From contig JAPOOG010000013.1 in NCBI GenBank assembly GCA_026713545.1, positions 1 through 64,000 of the forward strand: DNA of 64,000 nt. Reading direction: 5' to 3'. The translations under genes were made by a program, and so were the position numbers. The notes under the pieces are model-generated. The model worked only from the letters and a program-made list of their open reading frames with translations, was not told the DNA's origin and did not search any database. This DNA comes from Bryobacterales bacterium (GTDB lineage: Bacteria; Acidobacteriota; Terriglobia; Bryobacterales; UBA6623). Below are positions 26,268 through 35,900 of this stretch, one piece after another (positions within the stretch are counted from its first letter, which is position 1; every line of letters starts with the position of its first letter).

Positions 26268-27425
26268 CTACCGGCCGCGAACCGGCGGCCGGCAGACCTT
26301 CCCCAGGACGCAGGGATGCCGGGCCCCCGTCGCGGAGGGCAGGTTGGCGGGCCGTCCGTGGAAGCTTTCGTAGGCCAGGATGGCGAAGGCGATGGCTTCT
26401 TTCGCGTCGCTGTCGATGCCGAGCTCGTCGGACGTCCGAAGCTGCGCGGGGTCGAGCGCTTCCCGCAGCCGCCGCGTCAGCTCCGGGTTCCGGATGCCGC
26501 CGCCGGAGGCAATGACCTCGTCGACCCTCATCTTCGGAGACACGAAGCGCTGGAGCGCCCCGGCGATCGTCTCGGCGGTGAAGGCGTTGGCGGTGGCCAT
26601 CGCGTCGGCGGGCGGGAGCGAGGCATCGAGGAACGGCTCGAGAAACGTTTCGCCGAACTTCTCGCGGCCGGTGCTCTTCGGCGGAGGTTGCCGGAAATAG
26701 CGGTCGCGGCCGAGTCGGTCGAGCAGCTCCCGGTCGACGTTGCCTTCGGCGGCGAGCCGGCCGCCGCGGTCGAACTTGCTTTTCCCCAGGGAGAAACGTT
26801 GCGCCAGGGCGTCCATGATCATGTTTCCCGGACCGGTGTCGAAGGCGATCACTTGCTCCGGCTCGCCGCCCGGCGGGATGGCCGTCACGTTGGCGATGCC
26901 GCCGATGTTCAGCGCCACCCGGCCGCGGCTGCGGTCGCGGAGCAGCAGGTAATCGACGTAGGGCACGAGCGGCGCGCCCTCCCCTCCCGCCGCCATGTCC
27001 GCGGGACGGAAGTCCGCCACCACCGGCGCTCCCGTCAGTTCGGCGATCAGCGCCGGCTCGCCGATCTGCAGCGTGCTCGCGACAGGCTGTCCGCCGGTCT
27101 CGCTTGCGGCCGGCTGGTGATAGACCGTCTGTCCGTGGGAGCCGATCAGTTCCAGCTCGGCGAGCGAGATGCCGGATTGCCGGCAGGCGTCGCGGACCGC
27201 TTGTCCGTACACCCGGCCCAGCAGGAAATGAACCTGGCTCAGGCGTCCGACGTGGGCCTCGGTGTTGGTGACCGAAAAGATCGCCTCTCGAACCGCCGGT
27301 TCGTAGGGGATCGAGTGGAAAGCACGCGGCTCGACGCTCTGCCGGAAGCCCTCCCCCTGGATTTCGACCAGCGCGGCGTCGATCCCGTCGACCGACGTGC
27401 CGCTCATGATTCCGGCTACCAGCAT
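26268..27425 (-). CDS. anmK: Anhydro-N-acetylmuramic acid kinase
   Basis: AnmK phosphorylates and opens 1,6-anhydroMurNAc during peptidoglycan recycling. The 385-residue protein has the phosphate-binding start VAGIMSGTSVDGIDAALVEI, ELIGSHGQTVYHQP, VALNIGGIANVTAIP and IAFDTGPGNMIMD, then VIASGGGIRNPEL near the end. Its last roughly 75 codons are duplicated 810 bp downstream at 25467-25687. It is monocistronic, with a family B repeat upstream. Confidence 0.95.
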   Translation of the reverse strand: MLVAGIMSGTSVDGIDAALVEIQGEGFRQSVEPRAFHSIPYEPAVREAIFSVTNTEAHVGRLSQVHFLLGRVYGQAVRDACRQSGISLAELELIGSHGQTVYHQPAASETGGQPVASTLQIGEPALIAELTGAPVVADFRPADMAAGGEGAPLVPYVDYLLLRDRSRGRVALNIGGIANVTAIPPGGEPEQVIAFDTGPGNMIMDALAQRFSLGKSKFDRGGRLAAEGNVDRELLDRLGRDRYFRQPPPKSTGREKFGETFLEPFLDASLPPADAMATANAFTAETIAGALQRFVSPKMRVDEVIASGGGIRNPELTRRLREALDPAQLRTSDELGIDSDAKEAIAFAILAYESFHGRPANLPSATGARHPCVLGKVCRPPVRGR

Positions 27426-27527
27426 CGGCTTTCTATACTGACCTGAAACATCCTCCTGATCAAGCGGCGTTGATACCGGCCCGGATGTTTTCAGCTTGAA
27501 TGATTCGCACGAGGGCGGAGGAAAAAC

Positions 27528-27755
27528 TAGCCGGAATGTCTCACCACGTGGCGAGGCGAAGTGCGTAAGACCGCCGTCAGGACAAGGCGCAAGCCGTCCG
27601 CAACACGGCCTGTAAGGTTTTTCACGAAATCACGAAACACGGCCTTTCCCGCCTTTACGCTTCAGCGCCCATCGGACATTTCACCTGGAGCGAACCAGGC
27701 CCCGCCAAAGGTTTTCACGAGACACGAAACACGGCATTTATGAATCACGGCTTTT
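27528..27755. repeat. Family B repeat, copy 5
   Basis: It begins TAGCCGGAATGTCTCACCAC, continues GTGGCGAGGCGAAGTGCGTA and has two ACGAAAC-type tails separated by TGGAGCGAACCAGGCC. It fills most of the 330-bp gap between anmK and mutS; the remaining 100 bp hold nothing recognisable apart from promoter sequence for anmK. Confidence 0.85.
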
Positions 27756-30368
27756 CTACTTCTTGCCGCCGAGTTTTTCTTGCCACTCGGCGAGCAGGCT
27801 GAGCGCTTCGATGGGGCGGAGTTCATCGATGTTCGTGTTGGCGATCGCTTCGCTGACGGCCCGCTCCGTTTCGTTGACGAACGAGACCTGCACCGGCGCG
27901 TCCGTCGGGTCGATCGAAAGCTCCTCGGACACGGTCTGTTCGCGCTGCTCGTGCATCCTCAGGACGGAACGCGCCCGCTCGACGACGGCGCCGGGAAGGC
28001 CCGCCAGCCGCGCCACCTCGATGCCGTAGCTGCGGTCGGCCTTGCCCGGCTCGACGCGCCGCAGGAACACGATGTTGTCACCCGCTTCCTTGACCGAGAC
28101 GTGCAGGTTCACGACGCCGCTCAACTGTTCGGCCAGTTCGGTGAGCTCGTGGTAGTGCGTGGCGAACAGCGTCTTGGCGTGTGTCCGGGCATGGATGTGC
28201 TCGACCACGGCCCAGGCGATGGCGAGTCCGTCGAAGGTGGCGGTGCCGCGCCCGATTTCATCGAGCAGGATCAGGCTCGAATCCGTCGCGGTGTTGAGGA
28301 TCTGCGCCGTCTCGGTCATCTCGACCATGAACGTCGAGCGGCCTCGCGCCAGGTTGTCGCTCGCGCCGATGCGGGTGAAGATGCGGTCGATGATGGGCAG
28401 CCGCGCGCCGGCGGCGGGAACGAACGAGCCGATCTGCGCCAGGATCGCCGTGAGCGCCGTCTGTCGCAGATACGTCGACTTGCCCCCCATGTTGGGGCCG
28501 GTGATGATCGCGATCAGATGTCCGTTCGGGTCGAGGTAGACGTCGTTCGAGACGAAGCGCTCGCCGCCCTGCTCGTCGGAAATCCGCTCGATGACCGGAT
28601 GCCGCCCGCCTGCGATCTGCAGCTCGCCGCCGGAGCTGAACTCGGGAGCCGCATAATCGTTTTCAGCGGCGGCTTGGGTCAATCCGCGCAGCACGTCGAG
28701 CTCGGCGACGGCCGTCGCCGTGGTTCGGATCCGCCGCGCCTCCCCGGCGAGCCATGACCTCAGCTCCTCGAACAGCGTTTTTTCGAGCGCCAGGATGTGT
28801 TCTTCGGCGTCCAGCACCTTGCTCTCGTACTCCTTGAGCTCGGGCGTCGTGAAGCGCTCGGCGTTCACCAGCGTCTGCTTGCGGTCGTAGTCGTCGGGCA
28901 CCGCGGCCAGATTCGCCTTCGAGACCTCGATGTAGAAACCGAAGACATTGTTGAAACGCACCTTGAGGGACGGGATGCCGGTCCGCTCGCGCTCCCGCGC
29001 TTCCATCCGGGCGATGGTGCCGCGGCCGTCCTTGCGCAGCGCGCGCAGCTCGTCGAGTTCGGCGTGGAAGCCTTCGCGGATCGTGCCGCCGTCCGCGAGA
29101 TGGGCCGGCGGCTCGTCGCTGAGCGTCGTCTCGATGCGCTCGCGGATGTCCGGCAGCTCGTCCATCTGTTCGTGAGTCCGGCGCATCCGGGCCGATTCGC
29201 ACTTCGCGATCCGCCGCCGCACCGCCGGCAGACAGGCCAGCGAACCGCCCAGCCCGACGATGTCGCGCGCGCTGGCCGAGCCGAGCGTGATCTTGGCCAA
29301 CAGCCGCTCGATATCGAGGACGGGCTTGAGTTCCTCCCCCAATTCGGTGCGGGTGATGACCTGGCCGTGCAGGTCGGCGACGCCGTCGCGGCGGGACTCG
29401 ATCTCGGCGCGGTCGATGGACGGCCGCAGCAGCCACTGCCGCAGCAGGCGCGCGCCCATCGGCGTCTGCGTCTTGTCGATCACCTGCAACAGCGTCGATT
29501 GCGCCGAGCCGCCGAACAACGGCTCGACCAGCTCGAGATTCCGCACCGTCACCGGATCGAGCGCCATCCAGTCCTGCTTGCCGTAGTAGGTCGGCGGATC
29601 GAGGTGCTGCAGCGCGCCGCGCTGCGTGTCGCGGACGTAGTGCAGCACCGCGCCGGCGGCGGCGATCGCGGCGGGACGGTCCGCGGCCCCTAGCCCGTCG
29701 AGGACGTGCAGCTTGAACTGGTCGCGCAACGTGCGCTCGGCGTAGGAGGCCTCGAAAATCCAGGGTTCGAGCTCCGTCCGCAGGTAGCCGTTGGAGGCCG
29801 TCACGGAGTCGGGTTCGTAGGAGAACAGCGGTCCCGCCGAAGGGAACAGCACCTCCTTGGCGCCGAGATGTCCCAGCGCGTCTTCGACGTCGCCGGCGTC
29901 CAGTTCCGTCATGCGGAACTCGCCCGTCGAGATATCGACGTAGGCGAGCCCGGTCGAGTCGCCTTTCTCGGCCACGGCGGCCAGGTAGTTGTTTTCCCCG
30001 GAGCGCAGCAGGCTCGTGTCGCTGGCCGTGCCGGGCGTCACGATGCGCGTCACCTCGCGGCGCACGAGCTTCCTGGCCTTGCCCGTATCTTCGACTTGAT
30101 CGCAGATCGCGACGCGATGGCCCTTGGCGATCAGCTTCGCGATGTAGCCGTCGGCCGAGTGGCACGGCACGCCGCACATCGGGACCGGCTCGCCCTTCTC
30201 CTTGTTGCGGGAGGTCAGCGTAATGCCGAGATCGCGCGAGGCGACGATCGCGTCGTTGTAGAACAGCTCGTAGAAATCACCGAGATGAAACAGCAGCAGG
30301 GCGTCGGGTACGTCGCTTTTGATCGAGTGGTACTGCCGCATCAGCGGCGTTTTGGCTTGCGAAGCCAT
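27756..30368 (-). CDS. mutS: DNA mismatch repair protein MutS
   Basis: The protein has 870 residues and all MutS domains. The mismatch-binding domain carries LLLFHLGDFYELFYNDA (the F-x-E motif: Phe and Glu in DFYELF), followed by connector, lever and clamp. The C-terminal ATPase shows Walker A TGPNMGGKSTYLRQ, LILLDEIGRGTATFDGLAIAWA and ATHYHEL. Length is typical. It recognises mismatches and recruits MutL, which is not in this window. Family B repeats flank both ends. Confidence 0.97.
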   Translation of the reverse strand: MASQAKTPLMRQYHSIKSDVPDALLLFHLGDFYELFYNDAIVASRDLGITLTSRNKEKGEPVPMCGVPCHSADGYIAKLIAKGHRVAICDQVEDTGKARKLVRREVTRIVTPGTASDTSLLRSGENNYLAAVAEKGDSTGLAYVDISTGEFRMTELDAGDVEDALGHLGAKEVLFPSAGPLFSYEPDSVTASNGYLRTELEPWIFEASYAERTLRDQFKLHVLDGLGAADRPAAIAAAGAVLHYVRDTQRGALQHLDPPTYYGKQDWMALDPVTVRNLELVEPLFGGSAQSTLLQVIDKTQTPMGARLLRQWLLRPSIDRAEIESRRDGVADLHGQVITRTELGEELKPVLDIERLLAKITLGSASARDIVGLGGSLACLPAVRRRIAKCESARMRRTHEQMDELPDIRERIETTLSDEPPAHLADGGTIREGFHAELDELRALRKDGRGTIARMEARERERTGIPSLKVRFNNVFGFYIEVSKANLAAVPDDYDRKQTLVNAERFTTPELKEYESKVLDAEEHILALEKTLFEELRSWLAGEARRIRTTATAVAELDVLRGLTQAAAENDYAAPEFSSGGELQIAGGRHPVIERISDEQGGERFVSNDVYLDPNGHLIAIITGPNMGGKSTYLRQTALTAILAQIGSFVPAAGARLPIIDRIFTRIGASDNLARGRSTFMVEMTETAQILNTATDSSLILLDEIGRGTATFDGLAIAWAVVEHIHARTHAKTLFATHYHELTELAEQLSGVVNLHVSVKEAGDNIVFLRRVEPGKADRSYGIEVARLAGLPGAVVERARSVLRMHEQREQTVSEELSIDPTDAPVQVSFVNETERAVSEAIANTNIDELRPIEALSLLAEWQEKLGGKK

Positions 30369-30421
30369 GACTCAACTCGGAATTATACCCAGCGGTCCTC
30401 TGACCGGAGCAAAGTGATCCC

Positions 30422-30604
30422 CAGCCTGCCTGTCTCCCCACGTTGCGAGGCGAAGTGCGTAAGAGAGCCGGCAACACGGCCTTCAAGGTTTTTCACGAGA
30501 CACGGCTTTTGCGGCCTTTACGATTCACCGGTCGTCCGACATTGCTATCTGGAGCGAACCAGGCCCCCGCCAAAGGTTTTCACGAATCACGAGACACGGC
30601 CTTT
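30422..30604. repeat. Family B repeat, copy 6
   Basis: It starts CAGCCTGCCTGTCTCCCCAC, lacks the GTCAGGACAAGGCGC part, and has two tails, TTTTTCACGAGACACGGC and TTTTCACGAATCACGAGACA. It lies between the vapC 3' end and the mutS start. Confidence 0.85.
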
Positions 30605-30634
30605 GTATGCAGGCGAGTCCCTCGCCCGCGGGCG

Positions 30635-31021
30635 CTACGCCGTCAGCGTACGGATGCCGTAGCGTGGAATGCGGGCGTCCCAGGTGACGAGGACCAGCCC
30701 TTCGGCCTGCGCTTGGGCAACCAGCAGCCGGTCGAACGGGTCCCGGTGATGCATCGGGAGAAGTCCCGCCTGCTCGGCGTGGTGAAACGTCAACGGCAGA
30801 TGAGTGAAGCCCCGTTCTTCAATCATCTCCGACAAATGGTCCGGGCCGGTCATTCGTCCCTTCGCCCGCTTCACTGCGATCTCCCATCCGGTAACGGCGC
30901 TGACGAAGATGTCGTTGCGCGGCTCCACGATGGCGGCGCGAGCGGCTTGCGACAGTCTCGAGACATCGCTCAGGCACCATACGAATACGTGCGTATCCAG
31001 CAACAGGCGCTGCATCCTCAA
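30635..31021 (-). CDS. vapC: VapC-family PIN-domain toxin
   Basis: The 128-residue protein is a PIN RNase. Acidic residues at the metal site are seen in LLLDTHVFVWCLSD, in SAVTGWEIAVKRAKGRM and in HHRDPFDRLLVAQAQAEGL. VTWDARIPRYGI completes the fold. Expected role: cleavage of tRNA or rRNA when released from the antitoxin. Its start overlaps the antitoxin stop by 4 bp, typical of such pairs. Confidence 0.93.
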   Translation of the reverse strand: MRMQRLLLDTHVFVWCLSDVSRLSQAARAAIVEPRNDIFVSAVTGWEIAVKRAKGRMTGPDHLSEMIEERGFTHLPLTFHHAEQAGLLPMHHRDPFDRLLVAQAQAEGLVLVTWDARIPRYGIRTLTA

Positions 31022-31269
31022 TCCTCGTCAGGAAAAATCTTCGACCTCTCGATCGCCTCGATGAGTTCTTCGTCTTCTTCGTCGAAGTCCGGGGGCATCC
31101 AGACCTGCCCTTCCAGCCCGCCTAGCTTCCGCTCTTCCACGCGTTCACGATAGGGTTCCAGCCGCAGATAAGGTTTGCCGGCCTTGCAGATCACGACCTC
31201 TTCGCCCCGGCAAGCCAGCTCGGCCAAACGGGAGAGCGTCGATTTCGCCTCGTGCATGTTCACCTTCAT
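31018..31269 (-). CDS. vapB: Phd/YefM-type (VapB) antitoxin
   Basis: The 83-residue protein starts MKVNMHEAKSTLSRLAELAC and has GEEVVICKAGKPYLRLEPY, the Phd/YefM DNA-binding fold. The acidic C-terminus (PPDFDEEDEELIEAIERSK) should wrap the toxin. AGGAGG precedes the ATG. It probably represses its own promoter through the repeats just upstream. Confidence 0.92.
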   Translation of the reverse strand: MKVNMHEAKSTLSRLAELACRGEEVVICKAGKPYLRLEPYRERVEERKLGGLEGQVWMPPDFDEEDEELIEAIERSKIFPDED

Positions 31270-31287
31270 CCATCGGCCTCCTGCTTT

Positions 31288-31317
31288 GCTATAGACTAAG
31301 TCTAGCTAAGTCTAGTA
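31288..31317 (-). promoter_or_regulatory. Operator repeats upstream of vapB
   Basis: The plus strand reads CTATAGACTAAGTCTAGCTA and then AGTCTAGTATGG: two CTAAGTCTAG units in tandem that are also partly palindromic around TAGACTTAG. The site lies 19-48 bp before the vapB start and is the natural place for autoregulation by the antitoxin complex. Confidence 0.6.
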
Positions 31318-31337
31318 TGGTCCCCGGCATCTGTCAA

Positions 31338-31519
31338 GACGCCGCCCCCGCTTCGGCAACACGGCCGTAAATGTTTTCCACGAATCACGAAACCCGGTTT
31401 TTCCCGTTCACCGGCCGTCAGCCCCTTCTTCTGGAGCGAACCAGGCCCCCGCCAAAGGTTTTCACGAAACACGAGACACGAGACACGAGACACGAATCAC
31501 GGCCTTTTCTGCAGGCTAC
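31338..31519. repeat. Family B repeat, copy 7
   Basis: It has the CAACACGGCC segment, TTCTGGAGCGAACCAGGCCC and a terminal run ACGAAAC-ACGAGAC-ACGAGAC-ACGAGAC-ACGAATC-ACGGCC. It ends 11 bp before the tRNA gene. The bases just before it, CCCGGCATCTGTCAA, also precede copy 8. Confidence 0.88.
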
Positions 31520-31530
31520 AATGAGGCTGC

Positions 31531-31607
31531 GGGCCTGTAGCTCAGTTGGATAGAGCGCCTGGCTTCGAACCAGTAGGTCGGGGGTTCGAGTCCCTCCAGG
31601 CCCGCCA
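31531..31607 (+). tRNA. tRNA-Arg (anticodon TCG)
   Basis: The 77-nt gene includes an encoded CCA. The acceptor stem GGGCCTG pairs with CAGGCCC; the D-arm is GCTC/GAGC; the anticodon loop CTTCGAA gives anticodon TCG for CGA codons; the T-arm is GGGGG-TTCGAGT-CCCTC. The lowest anticodon-stem pair is mismatched (C-T). Its 3' half is repeated at 44573, making it the probable integration target of the island that follows. Confidence 0.95.
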
Positions 31608-31668
31608 TTCCCAGTTGCGCACCCCTCTCCGGGGCGGCCGCCCGGATGCTATTGGCCGCCGCCGGCGC
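31563..31668 (+). repeat. Left direct repeat (att-like), tRNA-Arg 3' half plus flank
   Basis: These 106 bp start at the anticodon loop (CTTCGAACCAGTAGG) and run 61 bp past the CCA end. They match 44573-44678 with five mismatches and no gaps. Confidence 0.88.
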
Positions 31669-31907
31669 TGGTTCCGAGGTGGCAGGACGTTGGGGGGTAA
31701 GACCTGAAATCGGGCGGTTCAGTGGGTCGGCGGCGACGGAATTCTCCAAGCCGTCTTGCAGGGGTAGCGCGGCGCACGCAAGAACTCGGTCAAGGTTCAC
31801 CTTACGGAATCGATCTCTCATCTACCTTCCGGGATGAGTTCGGGCAGCGCCGGCTGCTGACGTAATGGATATTACGGACTATTGGCCTCAAACGTTGCTT
31901 TCCGCTT
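31669..31907. other. Non-coding stretch inside the left island end
   Basis: I see no gene, RNA or repeat here. It separates the tRNA end from the iclR stop codon. Confidence 0.4.
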
Positions 31908-32765
31908 TCAAGATGGCGACGCGCTTTTCCGCCTACTGGTTTCACCAGCCTCGTACGGGCGCGTGAGCAGAGAGGAGACGTTTGTGGTGAGCGGGCGATA
32001 TCCCGCGTGCACGGAGGCTCGAATCGCAGCTTCCTGGACAAGGCTGGCATAGTGCGGCCGGTTGTCCTCGGCCAGCACACTTGTGGGAGCACTCATGCTG
32101 ATGGCGGCGACTACTTGTCCCTTGTGATCGCGAATCGCAGCGGCGAGGCAACGCAACCCGCGTACCCCTTCCTCGTCGTCAAGGGCGTACCCTTGGTCGC
32201 GAATCGTCTCCAGTTCGCGACGCATGGCATCCAGAGATGTGATCGTCTTGTCGGTGTAGCGCTCGACCTCTTTGGAGAAAATGCGCTCCAGGTCTTCAGG
32301 GCTTCGGTAAGCCAGCATGACCTTGCCGAGAGCGGTAGCATGTACCGCCCGCCGCTCCCCTGTGTTGGCGAAGAGATACAAAGAGCTGGGATGACCGACG
32401 GTGTGGAGGTAAAGCACCGCGTCGTTGTCCCAGAGCCCAAGGTGGACCATGCCTTCGGTCTTCCCGGCGAGGTCCTGCATGACGGGAAATGAAGCACGAT
32501 ACACACGCGAATGCCGGAGAAAACCTGTGCCCACCCACAGCGCCTTGCCCGTCAGCCGGTAGCGCCTCGAGTCCCCGTCTTGCTCAACGAAGCCCGCCTC
32601 CATCAGGGTCGCAACCAATCGATGAGTCGATGTTTTGGGAGCGTCAAGGCTGGCGCTAATCTCGAAGAGGCCGAACTCGAAGGGCTCTCGCGCAAGTAGT
32701 TCGAGCACCGACAGACACTTTATTGTCGAAGCCATCGTTCCCCGCCGTTTCTCCGTTGGCTTCAT
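31908..32765 (-). CDS. IclR-family transcriptional regulator
   Basis: The protein (285 residues from the ATG at 32765, MKPTEKRRG) has an N-terminal winged helix, IKCLSVLELLAREPFEFGLF then ISASLDAPKTSTHRLVATLM. The C-terminal ligand domain includes MVHLGLWDNDAVLYLHTVG, AVHATALGKVMLAY, YALDDEEGVRGLRCLAAAI and VVAAISMSAPTSVL, all typical. It is transcribed away from the TonB receptor gene, and its likely operators lie in the shared 190-bp region. It probably senses a sugar-acid breakdown product and controls the island genes (inference). Confidence 0.92.
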   Translation of the reverse strand: MKPTEKRRGTMASTIKCLSVLELLAREPFEFGLFEISASLDAPKTSTHRLVATLMEAGFVEQDGDSRRYRLTGKALWVGTGFLRHSRVYRASFPVMQDLAGKTEGMVHLGLWDNDAVLYLHTVGHPSSLYLFANTGERRAVHATALGKVMLAYRSPEDLERIFSKEVERYTDKTITSLDAMRRELETIRDQGYALDDEEGVRGLRCLAAAIRDHKGQVVAAISMSAPTSVLAEDNRPHYASLVQEAAIRASVHAGYRPLTTNVSSLLTRPYEAGETSRRKSASPS

Positions 32766-32844
32766 GTTCTGACTCTTCGTCTCGATGCAGTGCCCCGAGT
32801 GCCTTGTCCACACACTCCTCCACTATACAACACGAAATCGGGAA

Positions 32845-32855
32845 CCGAATTTCGG
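32845..32855. promoter_or_regulatory. Palindrome in the iclR-TonB intergenic region
   Basis: CCGAATTTCGG matches its own reverse complement at 10 of 11 positions. It lies 80 bp upstream of the iclR start and may be an autoregulatory site. Confidence 0.45.
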
Positions 32856-32872
32856 AACTTCATCTCCATATA

Positions 32873-32902
32873 TTGACACATCGGCCTCATTTTGACTATA
32901 CT
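32873..32902 (+). promoter_or_regulatory. Sigma-70 promoter for the TonB receptor operon
   Basis: TTGACA (32873-32878), an 18-bp spacer and TATACT (32897-32902) lie 54 bp before the receptor ATG. The match is close to consensus and the surrounding AT content is higher than elsewhere in the window. Confidence 0.75.
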
Positions 32903-32925
32903 TTTCTAAAATTTGCGGTTTTCTA

Positions 32926-32940
32926 TTCCGCATTGTGGAA
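32926..32940. promoter_or_regulatory. Likely IclR operator downstream of the -10 box
   Basis: TTCCGCATTGTGGAA is a near-palindrome (12 of 15 positions) with TTCC/GGAA arms like known IclR-family boxes. It overlaps the early transcribed region, so binding would block transcription of the receptor operon. Confidence 0.55.
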
Positions 32941-32955
32941 CATGGGGGGGTTTTC

Positions 32956-35900
32956 ATGAAGCTAGTTGCTACTTTGCTTGCTGTTTTTGCAATGGCCCTG
33001 GCGCCTGCCAGACTCATGGCTCAGGGCACAACAACCATATCCGGAGTCGTCACGGATGCATCCGGAGGCTTGGTCGTAGGCGCCAATGTGATGGTGACTA
33101 ACGTTCTTACGAACGCCGAACGGTCGGCAACGACAAACGAGTCGGGCTTCTATACCGTAGGATCACTGCAGCCCGGCGAATATACGGTTGATGTTCAGGC
33201 GCCGGGCTTCCAAAGGTTCACTCAGTCCGGCGTTACCGTCGAAGTCGATCGCCGTATTCGGGTCGACGCGTCCCTCCAAGTGGGTCAAGTCACCGAGGTA
33301 GTCGAGGTCAGCGCTGAGGGCGTCACGGTCAACACCCAGGACGCCGTCATTAAAGAGGTGGTCGATCAAAGAAGAGTCGTCGACCTCCCGTTGAACGGCA
33401 GGTCTCCGCTGCAACTGATGTTGCTGGTGCCTGGTGTCCATGCCGTGGAGGGTTCCGGCAGCGCGGGCATTGGAACCTCGTTTACTCCTTCCGGCCAGCA
33501 ATTCATTTCATCCAGCGGCAGCCGGGGTAATGAAATCAACTTTGTCTTGGATGGTGGTTACAACCAGGATGACTATCGCAACCTGTCGAATGCCTTCCCC
33601 AACCCGGACTTCCTGCAAGAGTTCAGCCTGCAGACCAACAGCTTTAGCGCCGAACACGGTCGCTTCTCCGGAGGTGTGGCCAACGCGGTCACGAAGTCGG
33701 GCACGAACGAGTTCCATGGGACCCTGTTTGAGTTCATTCGCAACAACAAATTGAACGCCATTAATTTTTTCGCCCCCCAGGACGACGGGCTGAAACGAAA
33801 TCAATGGGGTGGAACGATCGGTGGGCCGGTCTTGCTTCCCAAGTACAATGGCCGCGACAGAACCTTCTTTTTCTTCGGATATCAGGGCACCAAGATCCGA
33901 CAACGTCCCACCACGTCCACGGCGATCGTTCCCACGGCTCAGCAAAGAACCGGAGACTTTAGTGACTTTTTCGACAGTCGAGGCAACTTGATCCAACTCC
34001 ACGATCCGGACACGCTCGTTCCCTATGCGAACAACATCATCCCTTCCAGCCGGATCGACCCGGTGGTCCCCAAAATGCTGGAGTGGATTCCGGTTGCGCA
34101 GGATCCGGACGGAACGACTCGTTTTCCGAGGCAGACCATTTTCGACGGGTACGAGATCCAGGCTCGCGTGGATCACAACATCAGCGATCGTGACCGTTTG
34201 TTTGTGCGCATCTTTCGCCATAAGAACACACGGCCGAATACCGGCGTCACAGGCAACATCTTGAGCTTCAGCACGGCTCAGCTCGACCGCTCTTTTAATG
34301 GCCGGATCCAGTACGAACGCACAGTGAGTCCGACCACACTGTTCACGAGTGGCTTTACCTTCAATCGCTCTTTTGGCCTACGGCAAGGGACAACGCCGTT
34401 CACCTTCCAGGACATCGGGGTCAACGCTCCCCCGGCCGGCGCCAGCGACGACATGAGGCTCGACGTGATCGGTTTCTTCCGGGTCATTCTTTTCGGCGAT
34501 ACGCCCCTGGTGCGCAATTCTTTTCAGTACCAGGCTTCGTTCGGCAAGATGATGGGAAGGCATAACCTGCGCATGGGTTTCGAAGCCAACCGGCGGCAGT
34601 TCAATATTCCCATTGTCAATGTCGGATTCCATGGGCTGTTTGATTTTAGCCGCGCTTTCACCGGCAGCCGTTTGAGCGATTTCGTTCTGGGCCGTCCGTC
34701 TCGATTCAACCAGTCAAGTGGTTTTCAGGTTGCATTGCGGTCGACCGACTGGATCGGCTGGGTCTCGGACGAAATCAAATTGAATCCGCGACTGACGATG
34801 ACCCTGGGCCTGCGATTCGAACCCTTCTTGACCTGGAAGGACACCTGGCGTCCTGAACTACCCCAGGTAGCGGCGTTCATCCCCGGCCAGCAGAGCCGGG
34901 TATTTCCAAACATCGGTGAAGGAATTAACTTCTTTGGCGATCCAGGGGTGTCCGACCGTTTAGTGCCCTCGGACTGGTCGAAATTCTCTCCGCGCTTTGG
35001 TCTGAGTTTTGATCCGTTCGGGGACGGGAGGATGGCGATTCGGGCCGGCTACGGCATTTTCCGAATGAACTACCCGGCTTCCAGCACCCAGAATATCGGT
35101 GCATCCATTCCGGCATTCAACGCAACGGTCAATATCGAAGATCCTGCGAGTTTTTCCGACCCGTTCCAAGGGCAGCCGCCACCGCCGTGGCCGGCCAAGA
35201 TCGTGCCGTTCGACAACGAATTCCGTGGCATTTTTCGGTCGCGTGTAGTCCAGAACACCATGGAACAGCCCTACACGCAACAGTGGAATCTCACGATCGA
35301 ACGACAACTGCCTGGCGATTGGCTGGGGGCGGTTTCTTATCAGGGTTCCAAAGGAACCAAACTGTTCGGCAATTACGAACCCAACTACGCCGCGTATATC
35401 CCCGGTGAGTCGACCAAGCGTAACATTCAACAGCGGCGCCTGTTCCCCCATCTTGGGCAGATTCAAGAGTGGTGTAGCTGCGGCTTCAGTCAGTATCATG
35501 CGTTGGTATTGAGTGGTTCCAAGCGCTTCTCGAGGAATTACAGTGTTTTGGCGTCCTACACCTTCTCGAAGCTGATGGATCACGGTTCTGCGACCGTGAG
35601 TTCGGGAGGCGGAGCGTTTTCCGATCCCAACGACTGGGCTCGAGACCGGGGTGTAGCGGACTTTCATCACAAACACGTCGCCAGCATTTCATATGTATGG
35701 GACTTGCCGCGGTTGAGCCGGCAAAACCCGGTCGTCCGAGCGGTCTTCGGAAACTGGCAGAACAACGGAATCGTGCGGCTGCAAAGCGGTGAGTTCGCCA
35801 GGGTAGCCAGCAGCTTCGCGAACTCACTGACGGGTATCGGCCGTGACCGAGCCGACGTGGTCGGAGAGTGGCGAATGTCGTCGGACAGGCCGCGGGGCGA

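Noticed and set aside
28663-30177. 504-codon minus-strand ORF
   Set aside because: It is an Arg-rich frame shifted within mutS, with no recognisable domain.
31516-31821. Minus-strand ORF with [14 protein letters not shown] across tRNA-Arg (and a similar one at 44430-44618)
   Set aside because: The sequence is just the reverse translation of the tRNA 3' half; it is a frequent annotation artefact.
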